From Labrenzia sp. 011 (GTDB taxonomy: Bacteria > Pseudomonadota > Alphaproteobacteria > Rhizobiales > Stappiaceae), in assembly GCF_003075075.1 (NCBI RefSeq), contig NZ_QCYM01000002.1:186001-250000 (forward strand): a stretch of DNA of 64,000 bases, read 5' to 3'. This document shows, piece after piece, positions 8,425 to 18,161 of this stretch. The notes under the pieces were generated by a model. It was given only the letters and a program-made list of their open reading frames with translations, did no database searches and was not told the origin of the DNA. Numbering within the stretch: the first letter of the stretch is position 1; each line of letters opens with the position of its first letter. A program made the position numbers and the translations under genes.

Positions 8425-9744
8425 ATGAGACTCGATCAATGGCTCTTGCAGACCGGAGAAAGCCGCAGCGCCTTCGCGCGCCGCGCCAACCTGTCCCCCG
8501 CCTCCGTAACGGCTTTATGCAATGACCCCAATGTGTGGGTCTCGCGGGACATGGCCCGCAAAATAGCCATCGCCACGAACGGCGAGGTCACTCCAAACGA
8601 CTTTCTCGGACTGTCTACAACCAAGGAGCATCCCGTGTCCCAGGCCCGTGTCGCAGAAGCAATCCGTGCATTTGAACGTGGTGAAATGGTGGTCGTGACC
8701 GATGATGACGACCGTGAGAACGAAGGGGACCTGATCGTTGCCGCTTCCAAGATCAGGCCAGAGCAAATGGCCTTCATGGTGCGGCACACATCCGGGATCA
8801 TCTGTGCCCCGATGACGGTGGCCCAGGCGCGTCGCCTGCGGCTCGACCCGATGGTCGCGGAAAACGATGCGCCGCTATCGACCGCCTTTACCATTTCCGT
8901 CGATTACCGGCACGGACTGTCGACGGGCATTTCCGCCGAAGAACGCTGCTCCACGGTCAGGGCGCTCGCCAATTCCAATGTCGGGGCCGACGACTTCGTG
9001 CGGCCGGGGCATATTTTCCCGCTGGTCGCGAAGGAAGGCGGGGTAATGATCCGCTCGGGCCACACGGAAGCCGCCGTCGACCTGTGCCGCCTCGCCGGTC
9101 TGGAACAGGTCGGCGTCATCAGCGAACTTGTCAATGACGACGGCACCGTCAAGCGCGGCCAGCAGGTTGCCGAATTCGCGGCCGAACACGATCTGAAGAT
9201 GGTTTCCGTCTCCGACCTGATCGCCTGGCGCCAGCGCACGGAACGGCTGGTGGAGCGGATCAACGAACAACCGGTCGAAACCGCCGCCGGCACCGCCTAT
9301 GCAATGACCTATTCCACGCCCTACGATCCGATGCACCACCTTGCCATCGTCTACGGCGACATTCTCGACGGCCGCAGTGTGCCGGTACGCCTGCAGCTGG
9401 AATCCGTTCTCGATGACGTCTTCGGCGGCAACAGGCCGCTCGACCAGATCATGAAACATTTCGCGGATCGCGGCAGGGGTGTGATCGTCTATCTGCGCGA
9501 GGGATCGGTCGGTGTCGCCCAGCAGTCCAGGCGCACCCGATCCGATTACGATGGCGACGGAAACGAGGACCACAGCTCCGCGCAAGCTAGACAGGAACAA
9601 TGGCGAGAGGTTGGACTGGGTGCACAGATCCTCAAGGATCTGGGTGTCAGCTCAATTCGCCTCCTGGCCACGCGTGAACGGCATTACGTGGGGCTGGAGG
9701 GGTTCGACATCAAAATTGATGAGACGGAGATCCTCGATACCTGA
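8425..9744 (+). CDS. ribB: HTH-RibB-RibA-like fusion: 3,4-dihydroxy-2-butanone 4-phosphate synthase
   Basis: A 439-residue protein in three parts. Residues 1-65 look like a Cro/XRE-type helix-turn-helix (MRLDQWLLQTGESRSAFARR, then ASVTALCNDP). From about residue 72 it is RibB, which makes the four-carbon unit of riboflavin from ribulose 5-phosphate; its acidic metal-binding motif TDDDDRENEGDLI and the RPGHIFPL and RSGHTEAAVDL blocks are intact. The C-terminal third aligns with GTP cyclohydrolase II, but the zinc cysteines (GDxxxSxxCDC) are absent, so it is probably inactive (RibBX type). An in-frame GTG at 8635, preceded by AAGGAG six bases upstream, could start a RibB without the HTH part. 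No FMN riboswitch is visible upstream. Confidence 0.88.
   Translation: MRLDQWLLQTGESRSAFARRANLSPASVTALCNDPNVWVSRDMARKIAIATNGEVTPNDFLGLSTTKEHPVSQARVAEAIRAFERGEMVVVTDDDDRENEGDLIVAASKIRPEQMAFMVRHTSGIICAPMTVAQARRLRLDPMVAENDAPLSTAFTISVDYRHGLSTGISAEERCSTVRALANSNVGADDFVRPGHIFPLVAKEGGVMIRSGHTEAAVDLCRLAGLEQVGVISELVNDDGTVKRGQQVAEFAAEHDLKMVSVSDLIAWRQRTERLVERINEQPVETAAGTAYAMTYSTPYDPMHHLAIVYGDILDGRSVPVRLQLESVLDDVFGGNRPLDQIMKHFADRGRGVIVYLREGSVGVAQQSRRTRSDYDGDGNEDHSSAQARQEQWREVGLGAQILKDLGVSSIRLLATRERHYVGLEGFDIKIDETEILDT
8623..8637 (+). promoter_or_regulatory. Internal Shine-Dalgarno and GTG start inside ribB
   Basis: AAGGAG (8623-8628) stands six bases before GTG (8635-8637), in frame with the ribB gene and exactly at the junction between the N-terminal HTH part and the RibB domain. 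Translation from here would begin (M)SQARVAEAIRAFE, a typical RibB N-terminus. The HTH start at 8425 has no comparably good Shine-Dalgarno. Either the HTH part is a second, longer product, or the real start is here and the HTH is an overlapping remnant. Confidence 0.5.
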
Positions 9745-9767
9745 GGTCTCTCGAGAGGTAGTCATTC

Positions 9768-10322
9768 ATGGCGACTGGGAAAGAGGCGCAAAAACCGGAA
9801 GACAGTGAACACGAAGCGGCGATGCCATTCACGGTCAGCTTCAACCGAAGTCAGAGCGAAGTCATATTTTACGGATGCCTCGTGCTTGGCGTTGTTTTCG
9901 CCGCAATCAGCGCCTTTACGGGGATTTACCTGCTGGCGATGGCCGCAGCGGCTCCCATCGTGATTGCCTATTGGCATTATCCGATGATCGAAAGGGGCAA
10001 ACCGCAGCTCGGCGCCAACGAGGAGGGTCTTTACGTCGAACGGATCGGTTTCATTGACTGGTCAGCCATCCGGATGACAGACGTCAAACGCAAAACCGTC
10101 AGAAATGTCGAACAGGTCCGGCTGGACGTGCTGCTGACCCGTCCCCTCGACAACGCGGTCACCCGGGCCCAGTCGGCTCCGTTCTGGAAAAAATACATGA
10201 AACGGAACTGGAAGCGGTCGCGGCGCGAACATGGCCGGGAGCTGATTGCCATAGACCTGCATACCCTTGCCGCCGACCCCGACGAAATCCTGGATCGCAT
10301 CCGCGCCTTCAAGTTTGTCTGA
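9768..10322 (+). CDS. Conserved membrane protein, unknown function
   Basis: A 184-residue protein with a polar N-terminus, two adjacent membrane helices (about residues 33-51 and 54-68) and a long cytosolic domain. That domain contains beta-rich segments (GANEEGLYVERIGFIDWSAI) and a very basic stretch (KKYMKRNWKRSRREHGR). The layout is like bacterial PH-like membrane proteins that follow two helices, but no family is certain. It follows ribB by 23 bp in the same direction and may share its transcript. Confidence 0.6.
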   Translation: MATGKEAQKPEDSEHEAAMPFTVSFNRSQSEVIFYGCLVLGVVFAAISAFTGIYLLAMAAAAPIVIAYWHYPMIERGKPQLGANEEGLYVERIGFIDWSAIRMTDVKRKTVRNVEQVRLDVLLTRPLDNAVTRAQSAPFWKKYMKRNWKRSRREHGRELIAIDLHTLAADPDEILDRIRAFKFV

Positions 10323-10406
10323 ATTCGATCAGGCGGCGTTGCGGCTCGCCCGAACGCAGGCCGGAGGCAGGCGGCGGCAGCGCGAACGAGCTGCCGCCAC
10401 TCTCCC

Positions 10407-11312
10407 CTACATCAGGTTGGTCTTGAAGAACTCGATCGTTCTTTCTTCCGCAAGCTTTGCCGTTTCCTCGTCGTAGCGCGGCGTGGTGTCATTGTGGAAA
10501 CCGTGGTTCACGCCCGGGTAGACATAGGCGACATAATCCTTGCCCGCAGCCTTGAGCGCTTCTTCATATGCCGGCCAGCCGGCATTGATACGCTCGTCCA
10601 GTTCCGCATATTGCAGCATCAGCGGGGCCTGGATTTTCGCCACGTCCGCCGGGTCGGGCTGGCGTCCGTAGAACGGCACGGCCGCGGCCATCTCCGGATA
10701 GGCCACCGCGATCGCATTGACCACACCGCCGCCGTAGCAGAATCCGACCGCTCCCACCTTGCCGGTGCTGTCGTCGCGGTGGAGCAGATATTCAAATCCG
10801 GCGAAGAAGTCGTTCATCAGCTTCGTGCCGTCAACCGTGCGCTGCAGCTCGCGGCCCTTGTCATCCGTTCCCGGATATCCACCGACCGACGTCAGTCCGT
10901 CCGGCGCCAGCGCCATGAAGCCGGCCTTGCCGAGGCGGCGGGCGACGTCCTCGATATAGGGGTTCAGACCGCGGTTCTCATGCACCACCAGGACGGCGGG
11001 AAGCTTGCCGGTGGCCCCGGCCGGCTTCACCAGATACCCGTTGACCTCGCCGTGACCGTTGGGAGAAGGATAGGTGATGCGCTCGGTGACGATATCCGCA
11101 TCGTCGGGAGCCACCTGCTGGGCAAGGGCGTAGTCGGGGGACAGCTGGTCAAGCAGCATCGCGGCGGTCACACCGGCAACGGCGAATTTCGCGGCCCCAC
11201 TGAGAAACTCGCGCTTGGTTATCCTGCCGTGCGCATAGAAATCATAAAGGTCCAGAAGTTCCTGCGGAAAATCCTTCGCCGTCATACGGCGGACGGGTGT
11301 CATTTCATTCAT
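10407..11312 (-). CDS. Dienelactone hydrolase family protein with Tat-like leader
   Basis: A 301-residue alpha/beta-hydrolase. The start at 11312 follows TAGGAGTGACGAC; the frame is open further upstream but looks non-coding. The N-terminus has [17 protein letters not shown], a Tat-like leader with KR in place of the twin arginines, so export is likely but not certain. The catalytic triad of the dienelactone hydrolase family is visible: Cys in GFCYGGG, Asp in YAELDERI, His in GVNHGFH. Such exported enzymes hydrolyse small esters or lactones; the natural substrate is unknown. Confidence 0.85.
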   Translation of the reverse strand: MNEMTPVRRMTAKDFPQELLDLYDFYAHGRITKREFLSGAAKFAVAGVTAAMLLDQLSPDYALAQQVAPDDADIVTERITYPSPNGHGEVNGYLVKPAGATGKLPAVLVVHENRGLNPYIEDVARRLGKAGFMALAPDGLTSVGGYPGTDDKGRELQRTVDGTKLMNDFFAGFEYLLHRDDSTGKVGAVGFCYGGGVVNAIAVAYPEMAAAVPFYGRQPDPADVAKIQAPLMLQYAELDERINAGWPAYEEALKAAGKDYVAYVYPGVNHGFHNDTTPRYDEETAKLAEERTIEFFKTNLM

Positions 11313-11429
11313 GTCGTCACTCCTAACTACTCGAGCCTCTGCATGCCTGAGTAACTTAGGAGAATACCGACGGAGGTCCAGCACGCGGCTCTGCAGAATT
11401 GTAACAATATGTAACCGGCACACCTCGGC

Positions 11430-12518
11430 TCAGGAGCCGACCTGCCCCCGGTGGCGCAGAAAGTGATCGGCCAGCACGCAGGCCATCATGGCCTCGCCGA
11501 CCGGAACCGCCCGGATTCCGACGCATGGATCGTGCCGCCCGGTGGTTTTCACGTCGACTTCCTCGCCCTGACGGGTGATGGACTTGCGTTCGGTCAGGAT
11601 CGAGGAGGTCGGCTTGACCGCGAAGCGCACGACCACCGGATCGCCACTCGAGATTCCGCCCAGGACTCCGCCCGCATTGTTGGACAGGAACCGGGGCCGT
11701 CCGGCATTGTCCAGGCGGATCTCGTCGGCATTGTCCTCCCCGGTCAGGCTTGCCGCCTCAAACCCGTTGCCGATCTCGACACCTTTCACGGCATTGATCG
11801 ACATCATCGCCGCGGCGAGATCGGTGTCGAGCTTGCCGTAGACCGGCGCGCCCCAACCTGCTGGAACCCCTTCGGCGACGACCTCAATGACCGCACCGAC
11901 AGACGATCCCGCCTTGCGGACGCCGTCCAGATAGTCGGCCCACAGGGCAGCCGCCTGGGGATCGGGCGAGAAAAACGGGTTCCGGCCGATCTCGTCCCAG
12001 TCCCAGTTGCCGCGATCGATCCTGTGCGGACCGACCTGGACAAGTGCGCCGCGGATACTCACGCCCTGAACCACCTTGCGGGCGACGGCACCGGCAGCGA
12101 CCCGCATGGCGGTCTCGCGCGCGGACGAGCGCCCGCCGCCCCGGTAGTCGCGGATACCGTATTTGGCATCATAGGTGAAATCGGCATGGCCCGGACGGTA
12201 GCGGTCCTTGATCTTCGAATAGTCCTTGGAGCGCTGGTCGGTGTTTTCCACCATCAACGATATCGGCGTGCCCGTCGTCTTCTGGATGCCGTCCTCATCC
12301 ACCATGACGCCAGACAGGATCTTCACTTCATCGGCTTCCCGCCGCTGTGTCGTGAAGCGGGACTGGCCGGGTTTGCGCAGGTCCATGAAGCCCTGGATAT
12401 CGGATTCCGTGAGCGGGATCAGAGGCGGGCAGCCATCGACGACACAACCGATTGCGGGACCATGACTCTCCCCCCAGGTTGTGACCCGGAACAAATGCCC
12501 AAAACTGTTGTGCGACAT
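11430..12518 (-). CDS. aroC: Chorismate synthase
   Basis: A 362-residue AroC, the last step of the shikimate pathway: 5-enolpyruvylshikimate 3-phosphate to chorismate, using reduced FMN. Family signatures are all present: [17 protein letters not shown] at the N-terminus, [28 protein letters not shown] block with RSSARETA in the middle, and [17 protein letters not shown] near the end. Length is normal for the short bacterial form. It is followed on the same strand, after 117 bp, by the dienelactone hydrolase-like gene. Confidence 0.97.
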   Translation of the reverse strand: MSHNSFGHLFRVTTWGESHGPAIGCVVDGCPPLIPLTESDIQGFMDLRKPGQSRFTTQRREADEVKILSGVMVDEDGIQKTTGTPISLMVENTDQRSKDYSKIKDRYRPGHADFTYDAKYGIRDYRGGGRSSARETAMRVAAGAVARKVVQGVSIRGALVQVGPHRIDRGNWDWDEIGRNPFFSPDPQAAALWADYLDGVRKAGSSVGAVIEVVAEGVPAGWGAPVYGKLDTDLAAAMMSINAVKGVEIGNGFEAASLTGEDNADEIRLDNAGRPRFLSNNAGGVLGGISSGDPVVVRFAVKPTSSILTERKSITRQGEEVDVKTTGRHDPCVGIRAVPVGEAMMACVLADHFLRHRGQVGS

Positions 12519-12823
12519 GAACGGCTACCGATCTCACGTGAAAAATGTCAGGCGCCGAGCGATACGCCATACTGCAGGGAAGCTCAAGTCCTTCCACCGC
12601 CCCCGGGAGACGCCCCGGCCCGCGGTTTGCGCCGTGAATATTACCGTCACCCGCAGAACCCGGAAATGTTGACTGAAGAACAGTTTCAACTTCAAGAACG
12701 GGAAAATATTCAGAAAAACCAGCAGGTTCCCTGAATAAAACAGGCATGTCCACCACCATAGATTTGCAAATTCTTAAACCTCCACCATTACTGTACATTG
12801 CAAATGATACTTAGTCGTGGGGC
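12519..12823 (+). other. Intergenic region between aroC and a GGDEF/EAL gene
   Basis: 305 bp without a supported gene between divergent genes, so it must hold both promoters. The only structure seen is an inverted repeat, TATTCAG (12707-12713) and CTGAATA (12731-12737), about 90 bp before the GTG start at 12824. It could be an operator or a leader hairpin; nothing distinguishes these. No clear -35/-10 pair was assigned. Confidence 0.4.
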
Positions 12824-15106
12824 GTGCAGGTGCGGATCAGGGGGTGGTTGACGGGACTGATCGTGTTCATGCTGGCCCCCAGCCTGTTGTTCGCGTCGCT
12901 CTGGTTTTACAGCAAGATCGAAAACGTGCGTGCCATCGATCACAGCCTGGACGGGCTGCATCTGATCGAGGCCCTCGGTCCGCCAATGCAGAAAAAGGCC
13001 CTGACTGGCCAGGTGCCGGATCTTTCCGGCTATTTTCGCACACAGCTCGCGGCGTTCGGCGGAGAAGCCGATTCCAGGATTCTGCTCGAGGACCTGGGAG
13101 GCTTCACCTCCGAACCCGGGACCCCTCTCGCCCTGCGGCGACTCCGCAATCTGACGTCCTCCATCTCGCAACTGGCGAAAATCGATTCATCCACCTCCCC
13201 CGAAATGACACGGCTTCCCCGGCTGGTACAGGACACGCTTCTGTCCGTCGTCATTGAATCCGCCAATATGGTTGAAGATGCCAGCCGCATGGCAAGCCGC
13301 GACAAAATCAATGTATGGGACAAAATGCTTGTCCCGGTGCAAGCCGGCCAGTTCAAGGCAGCCGCGGACAAAGCCGCAGATGATACCGCCGCCTTTTTCA
13401 CCGAAATGGACGGACCCGGCGCGGAGCTGCTTCGGAATCAGGCGCAGCTCTACCGCAAGAGCAGCCTGGCCTTTCAGGCAGCAGGGGCCAAACTGCTGAC
13501 GTCCATCCTCAAGGCCGACACAGGGGCGGACATCAGCGCCGCCCCCCTGATCGCGGAACAGCCCAAACTGGTTCGCGCTTCCTTCCTGCTGTGGCAGGCC
13601 GCCCTGGAGGTGCTCAAACGCGATCTGCAGGAACAGCGGACGGAAACCCTGTTTGCCGTGACGCTTGCCGGGCTGGCAGGCAGTATCGTCATCCTTGCCG
13701 CTTTCGCCATTGCCGTCGCTCTGAGCCATGTTCTTGCCGACCGCACGCAGCAGGAAATCGAAAGTCTCGGATTTCACGATCCGCTCACCGGCCTGCCCAA
13801 TCGCCGCGCGCTCCTGAAGACCATTCAAAATCTACCGGTTGGAGACGAGAACACGAGCACCGGTCTCCTGGTCTTCGACCTGCGTCATTTCAAGAAGATC
13901 AACGACCTGTTCGGAGATCAATGCGGCGATTCCATTCTCAGGCAAGTGGCCGACCAGCTGACCAAGGTTGCCGGGCCGGACGATTTCATCAGCCGGACCG
14001 GCGGCACCGAATTCATGCTTCTGCGCCGACAGCTGAAGAACCTGCAGTCCTTTGAAGACCTCGCGGCCGGGCTTGTTCACGAAACGGCCAGGGAACGGCA
14101 TCTGGGGTCCCACAAGGTGACGGTCGAAAGCAACGCCGGACTGTTCGTCAGTCCGCCCGGCACCGGCGTAAGCGACCAGACCCTCGTGGATGCGGGTCTC
14201 GCCCTGCGTTCGGCCAAGAAACTCGGTCCCGGAAAACTCGGCTTCTTCACCTCCGACATGCGCGACGCCTTCGAAGAGGACGGCGAAACCGCCAAGCAAC
14301 TTCTCAAGGCGCTGCAGGAGGGCAACATCCTCCCCTGGTATCAGCCCCAGGTCGACATCCATACAGGAACGCTGATCGGTGCCGAGGCCCTGGTGCGCTG
14401 GATCGACGGCGACAGCATCCGCACGCCCGGCTCCTTCCTTCCGGCTGCCATCGACGCCGGTTACATGAACCTGATCGAGAAAACCGTCCGCGCGCATGCC
14501 ATCCGGCTTGCGGCCCATGTCAGCGGCAAGACCCTGCACCAGATCCACTTCGGTCTGAACGTGTCCGCCGATCTCCTGAAAAGCTCCGAGGCCGCAGATG
14601 CACTGGACCGTCAGGTCCGCTCCATGGGCCTGCTCCCCGCCCATATAAGCCTGGAAATCCTCGAAGCCGTGATGATCGACGAGCGTACGGTCACGCCGAT
14701 CAAGGAAAACATCGCCCGCCTGTCGGATCTCGGCTTTTTCATCGAACTGGACGATTTCGGCACCGGCCACTCGAGCATTTCCAGCCTGCGGGACCTGAAG
14801 GTAGACAGGGTCAAGATCGACCGCAGTTTCATCTCGCGCGTGGACAGGGACCCGGACCTGCAGAAGTTTACCAGCGCGCTGATCAATCTCGCCAAGAGCC
14901 TCGATATCCGCGTGCTTGCCGAAGGCGTGGAGACACCGGGCGAACTGGAGTGGCTGAAGCAGAACGGTTGTGACGATATTCAGGGATTCCTGATTTCAAA
15001 AGCCGTCCCGGAAGACGAGCTTCTGGCCCTCATCCTGAAGCACAATTTCCTCATGCCCCTGAGCGCACCGGCCCCGCGCAAGGCGGTTCTGGGCCTGGAT
15101 CACTGA
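12824..15106 (+). CDS. Membrane c-di-GMP phosphodiesterase with degenerate GGDEF domain
   Basis: A 760-residue protein starting at GTG. A membrane helix (residues 10-29) and a second (about 278-303) flank a periplasmic sensor region of roughly 250 residues without a recognised fold. A GGDEF domain follows (about 316-475) with the active-site motif changed to GGTEF (393-397), which should abolish cyclase activity; it may still bind GTP as a regulator. The EAL domain (about 490-735) keeps EALVRW (521-526), the metal-ligand glutamate in EILEAV and DDFGTGHS (643-650), so c-di-GMP hydrolysis is expected. Net role: a sensor-controlled phosphodiesterase lowering c-di-GMP. Confidence 0.9.
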   Translation: MQVRIRGWLTGLIVFMLAPSLLFASLWFYSKIENVRAIDHSLDGLHLIEALGPPMQKKALTGQVPDLSGYFRTQLAAFGGEADSRILLEDLGGFTSEPGTPLALRRLRNLTSSISQLAKIDSSTSPEMTRLPRLVQDTLLSVVIESANMVEDASRMASRDKINVWDKMLVPVQAGQFKAAADKAADDTAAFFTEMDGPGAELLRNQAQLYRKSSLAFQAAGAKLLTSILKADTGADISAAPLIAEQPKLVRASFLLWQAALEVLKRDLQEQRTETLFAVTLAGLAGSIVILAAFAIAVALSHVLADRTQQEIESLGFHDPLTGLPNRRALLKTIQNLPVGDENTSTGLLVFDLRHFKKINDLFGDQCGDSILRQVADQLTKVAGPDDFISRTGGTEFMLLRRQLKNLQSFEDLAAGLVHETARERHLGSHKVTVESNAGLFVSPPGTGVSDQTLVDAGLALRSAKKLGPGKLGFFTSDMRDAFEEDGETAKQLLKALQEGNILPWYQPQVDIHTGTLIGAEALVRWIDGDSIRTPGSFLPAAIDAGYMNLIEKTVRAHAIRLAAHVSGKTLHQIHFGLNVSADLLKSSEAADALDRQVRSMGLLPAHISLEILEAVMIDERTVTPIKENIARLSDLGFFIELDDFGTGHSSISSLRDLKVDRVKIDRSFISRVDRDPDLQKFTSALINLAKSLDIRVLAEGVETPGELEWLKQNGCDDIQGFLISKAVPEDELLALILKHNFLMPLSAPAPRKAVLGLDH

Positions 15107-15150
15107 TCCGCGGATGAGGCGGCTCCCGCTTCACGTCATTTCATGCACCG

Positions 15151-16341
15151 TCATGTGTCGCGGGCGGGAACCGGTGCCGCTGCCTGCGCTACCTGTCGGG
15201 TCTTGAACTCTTCGGCCGCAAGCGAAAGCCCCCCGTCGGCCCCATCGACGAAATGGATGTGACGGCTGTTGCCGAGATCTTCCACGAAGCAGGTCATCAG
15301 CGCCGAGTCGGAGACATGCAGTCCATAAACGAGGAAACCGGCCCCGAAGGCCGTCTCCAGGCAGCTTTCAACCGCCGCAAGCTGGTCGGAGGTGAGATCG
15401 AGCACAAGCTGCAGACTGTCGCCGACCTTTCTGTGGTCGGTGTTGAGGCTCAGCTCGCGCATGTATCTTTGGGGCTCCAGGGGGCCGATGCGCCAGCCGG
15501 TGGAAGTACTCAGGACGAAGGCCAGGCATTCGAAAAGCCCTGTCGCCCAGCCGCGCAGCGTGCTGCCGGCCGAAGACATCCGGGCTTCCAGCCGGAGACT
15601 GGCGGGCGGAAAGCTGAACCGCAACCGCCTTTTCTCTGCCAGCCTTGTCCGGCTGTCGTCGGTCAGCGGGTTGAAACCGAGTTTCTCCGCCACGGCGTCC
15701 ATGACTTCAGGCAGGGATCTGGTGCCGGAAGGCTTGATGATCAGGGAAACGATCTGACCGTTCACCGCCGGCAACGGCTCCCAACGGCAGGACAGACCGT
15801 CCAGCGGCGGAAGTGCGGCATCCTGCTGCCTTATCGCGAAAGGCAGACAGGCTTGCGGGTCCTTCAGGATGCGATCGGCGATACCAAGGCCGTCGCCCAG
15901 GATCATTGCCAGATGGTTGCCCGGGCTGAGCCGGTACTTGCGCAGCCTTATGTCACCACCCAGAACTCTCAGATGCGCCACCGGGATGGCCGCCGCTCGC
16001 AGCTCCAGTTCCATGACCTTGCGGGCAAGGCCGACAACTCCGGCCAGCGCTTCGCGGCCCGCCGCCACATCCTGTTCGGGCACCACAAGCATGGCCCCGT
16101 CTCCGCCGAAGACGAAGGGGACCCGGTCGTGCCCCAGGCGGTTCACGACGGCGGCAATCACTGCCGCCCCCACCATGTTGACTTCCTTGTAGCGGCCCGC
16201 GGCAACCGCATCTCCCGAGCGCACGATGTCGGCAGCAAGCACATACCAGTCGTCCGGCACGGGACGGTAGCCGTCCAGTTCGCCAACCGAACTGAAATCC
16301 GAAAAACTCGGCAGGGCACTGTAAAAATCATCCGCGGACAC
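15151..16341 (-). CDS. DUF3095 family protein (nucleotide-cyclase-like)
   Basis: A 396-residue protein starting at GTG after GGGAG. The N-terminal half resembles DUF3095: FYSALPSFSDF, then WYVLAADIVRSGDAV, EVNMVGAAVIAAVVNRLG and FVFGGDGAMLVVP, a pattern like the catalytic core of class III nucleotide cyclases with acidic residues in ADIVRS and GGDGA. The C-terminal half has a second domain ending in HIHFVDGADGGLSLAAEEFK. The biochemical role of DUF3095 is not known to me; a nucleotide-binding or cyclase function is an inference from motif similarity. Confidence 0.75.
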   Translation of the reverse strand: MSADDFYSALPSFSDFSSVGELDGYRPVPDDWYVLAADIVRSGDAVAAGRYKEVNMVGAAVIAAVVNRLGHDRVPFVFGGDGAMLVVPEQDVAAGREALAGVVGLARKVMELELRAAAIPVAHLRVLGGDIRLRKYRLSPGNHLAMILGDGLGIADRILKDPQACLPFAIRQQDAALPPLDGLSCRWEPLPAVNGQIVSLIIKPSGTRSLPEVMDAVAEKLGFNPLTDDSRTRLAEKRRLRFSFPPASLRLEARMSSAGSTLRGWATGLFECLAFVLSTSTGWRIGPLEPQRYMRELSLNTDHRKVGDSLQLVLDLTSDQLAAVESCLETAFGAGFLVYGLHVSDSALMTCFVEDLGNSRHIHFVDGADGGLSLAAEEFKTRQVAQAAAPVPARDT

Positions 16342-16563
16342 GACGTCTTCTCCCGGCCTGACGCCGACCGTCTCAGGGGATCCTGCAGCATGGTCGTCGA
16401 GGGCATACAGATTACGCCGTTACGGCCGTATCCGATCACATCGGGGCATAATTTCCATACGCCGCCATTCCCCGGGGCGCAGAACTTGCCCTGTATACGG
16501 CAAGACCCGCTGGCGAAACCGCCTAAAACCGTTTCGTCTTCCTTCAGGGAGGACGCCTAGGTC

Positions 16564-17202
16564 TCAGATGACCTCGAAGCGGCTGTCGCGCCAGACAAAA
16601 ACCTTGTCCTGGGGCACATCCTGCCGCGGGACCGCGGATTTCTCCAGTCCCTCCAGCAATCCGCGCACAGCCCGGAAAACACCGCCGTGGGAGACGACCA
16701 CCGTGGGCCGGTCGACCGTCTGCAACCAGGGCCCGATGCGACCGACGAGCATTTCATAGCTTTCACCACCCGGGGGCACGAAGCCCCATTTGTCCGCGCG
16801 CCGCTGGAGAACCCGATCCTGCTCCCTGTCCGCCAGTTCTTCCAGGGTAAAACCTTCCCAGTCACCAAAGGTGATTTCCTTGAGGCGGTCGTCCAGCCTG
16901 TAGGCAGAGGGCGCCTCCCCCATCGCGCTGCGCAGCAGCTCCATCGTCTCGCGGGTCCGCCCCAGGGGAGAGGAAACGAAATCGAGGCCTTCCGAAGGAA
17001 TGGTCTGTGCCTCCAGGAAGGCCTTCAACCGCTCGCCGTTGCCGGCGGCCTGGAGCCGCCCGGTGGCGTTGAGAGGAATGTCGCGCTGCCCCTGCATGCG
17101 CCCCTCCGCATTCCAGTCCGTCTGACCGTGACGGACGAAGATCAGGAGCTCCGGATTGTGAAGCTTCGGAAGCAGGTCGGGGGCGGAGCTCAGGATCGTC
17201 AT
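16564..17202 (-). CDS. Histidine phosphatase family protein
   Basis: A 212-residue member of the phosphoglycerate mutase-like/histidine phosphatase family. The catalytic phospho-histidine motif is FVRHGQTDWNAEGRMQGQ, the second histidine is in VVVSHGGVFRAVRG, and the acid/base segment is ITFGDWEGFTLEEL. The start at 17202 gives the usual length; upstream in-frame sequence lacks family similarity. The substrate is unknown. It lies 140 bp downstream of fabI on the same strand. Confidence 0.88.
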   Translation of the reverse strand: MTILSSAPDLLPKLHNPELLIFVRHGQTDWNAEGRMQGQRDIPLNATGRLQAAGNGERLKAFLEAQTIPSEGLDFVSSPLGRTRETMELLRSAMGEAPSAYRLDDRLKEITFGDWEGFTLEELADREQDRVLQRRADKWGFVPPGGESYEMLVGRIGPWLQTVDRPTVVVSHGGVFRAVRGLLEGLEKSAVPRQDVPQDKVFVWRDSRFEVI

Positions 17203-17342
17203 ATTCTCATACCGGCAATTCGGGAGCACCAGCTCCGGACGGAGCTGAAACAGACAAGGGAAACCGACCGACGGGCGCCGACCACAGGCAATGCGAACCT
17301 GTCTGACGAAAGCGGGGCCGAATGCGTACGGCCCCGAAACGA

Positions 17343-18161
17343 TCAGTCCTTGACCACGGAGATGTCGGGAGCATCGGCGGCCTTCATGCCGACAATATTG
17401 TAGCCGCAATCGACGTGCTGGATTTCACCGGTAACGCCACGGGCCAGGTCCGACAAGAGGAACAGCGCACTGTCGCCGACTTCCTCGATGGTCACTGTAC
17501 GGCGGAGCGGCGAATTGTATTCGTTCCATTTCAGGATATAGCGGAAGTCACCGATGCCGGAGGCAGCCAGGGTCTTGACCGGCCCGGCGGAGATCGCGTT
17601 GACGCGAATGTTCTGCGGACCGAGATCCATGGCCAGATATTTGACACTGGTCTCCAGAGCGGCCTTGGCAACACCCATCACATTGTAATGCGGCATCACC
17701 TTCTCGGCACCGTAGTAGGTCAGTGTCAGAATCGAGCCGCCGCCGCTCATCAGCTTTTCGGCGCGCTGGGTGATGGACGTCAGCGAGTAACAGGAGATGT
17801 CCATCGTCCGGGCGAAATTGTCGGAGGAGGTATCGACGAAGCGGCCGGTCAGTTCGGCCTTGTCGGAGAAGGCAACGGCGTGAACAACGAAATCGATCTT
17901 GCCCCATCTTTCTTCCAGGGCACTGAACACCGCGTCGATCGACGCAGCGTCGGTGACATCGCAGTGACCGGCAACAAAGGCGCCAAGCTGCTCGGCAAGC
18001 GGTTCGACACGCTTTTTCAGCGCATCGCCCTGATAGGTCAGCGCCAGTTCGGCGCCCGCGTCGGCCACTGCTTTGGCAATGCCCCAGGCAATCGACTTGT
18101 TGTTTGCCACGCCCATGATCAGGCCACGTTTGCCGTTCATCAGTCCGCGCGTTTCCGCCAT
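17343..18161 (-). CDS. fabI: Enoyl-[acyl-carrier-protein] reductase (NADH)
   Basis: A 272-residue FabI, which reduces enoyl-ACP in the last step of each fatty-acid elongation round. It is a short-chain dehydrogenase with cofactor segment GLIMGVANNKSIAWGIAKA and the FabI catalytic signature Y-x6-K in HYNVMGVAKAALE. ATG at 18161 is preferred: GGAG lies six bases upstream, while the ATG two codons earlier sits directly on that GGAG. Divergent from the D-2-hydroxyacid dehydrogenase gene. Confidence 0.95.
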   Translation of the reverse strand: MAETRGLMNGKRGLIMGVANNKSIAWGIAKAVADAGAELALTYQGDALKKRVEPLAEQLGAFVAGHCDVTDAASIDAVFSALEERWGKIDFVVHAVAFSDKAELTGRFVDTSSDNFARTMDISCYSLTSITQRAEKLMSGGGSILTLTYYGAEKVMPHYNVMGVAKAALETSVKYLAMDLGPQNIRVNAISAGPVKTLAASGIGDFRYILKWNEYNSPLRRTVTIEEVGDSALFLLSDLARGVTGEIQHVDCGYNIVGMKAADAPDISVVKD

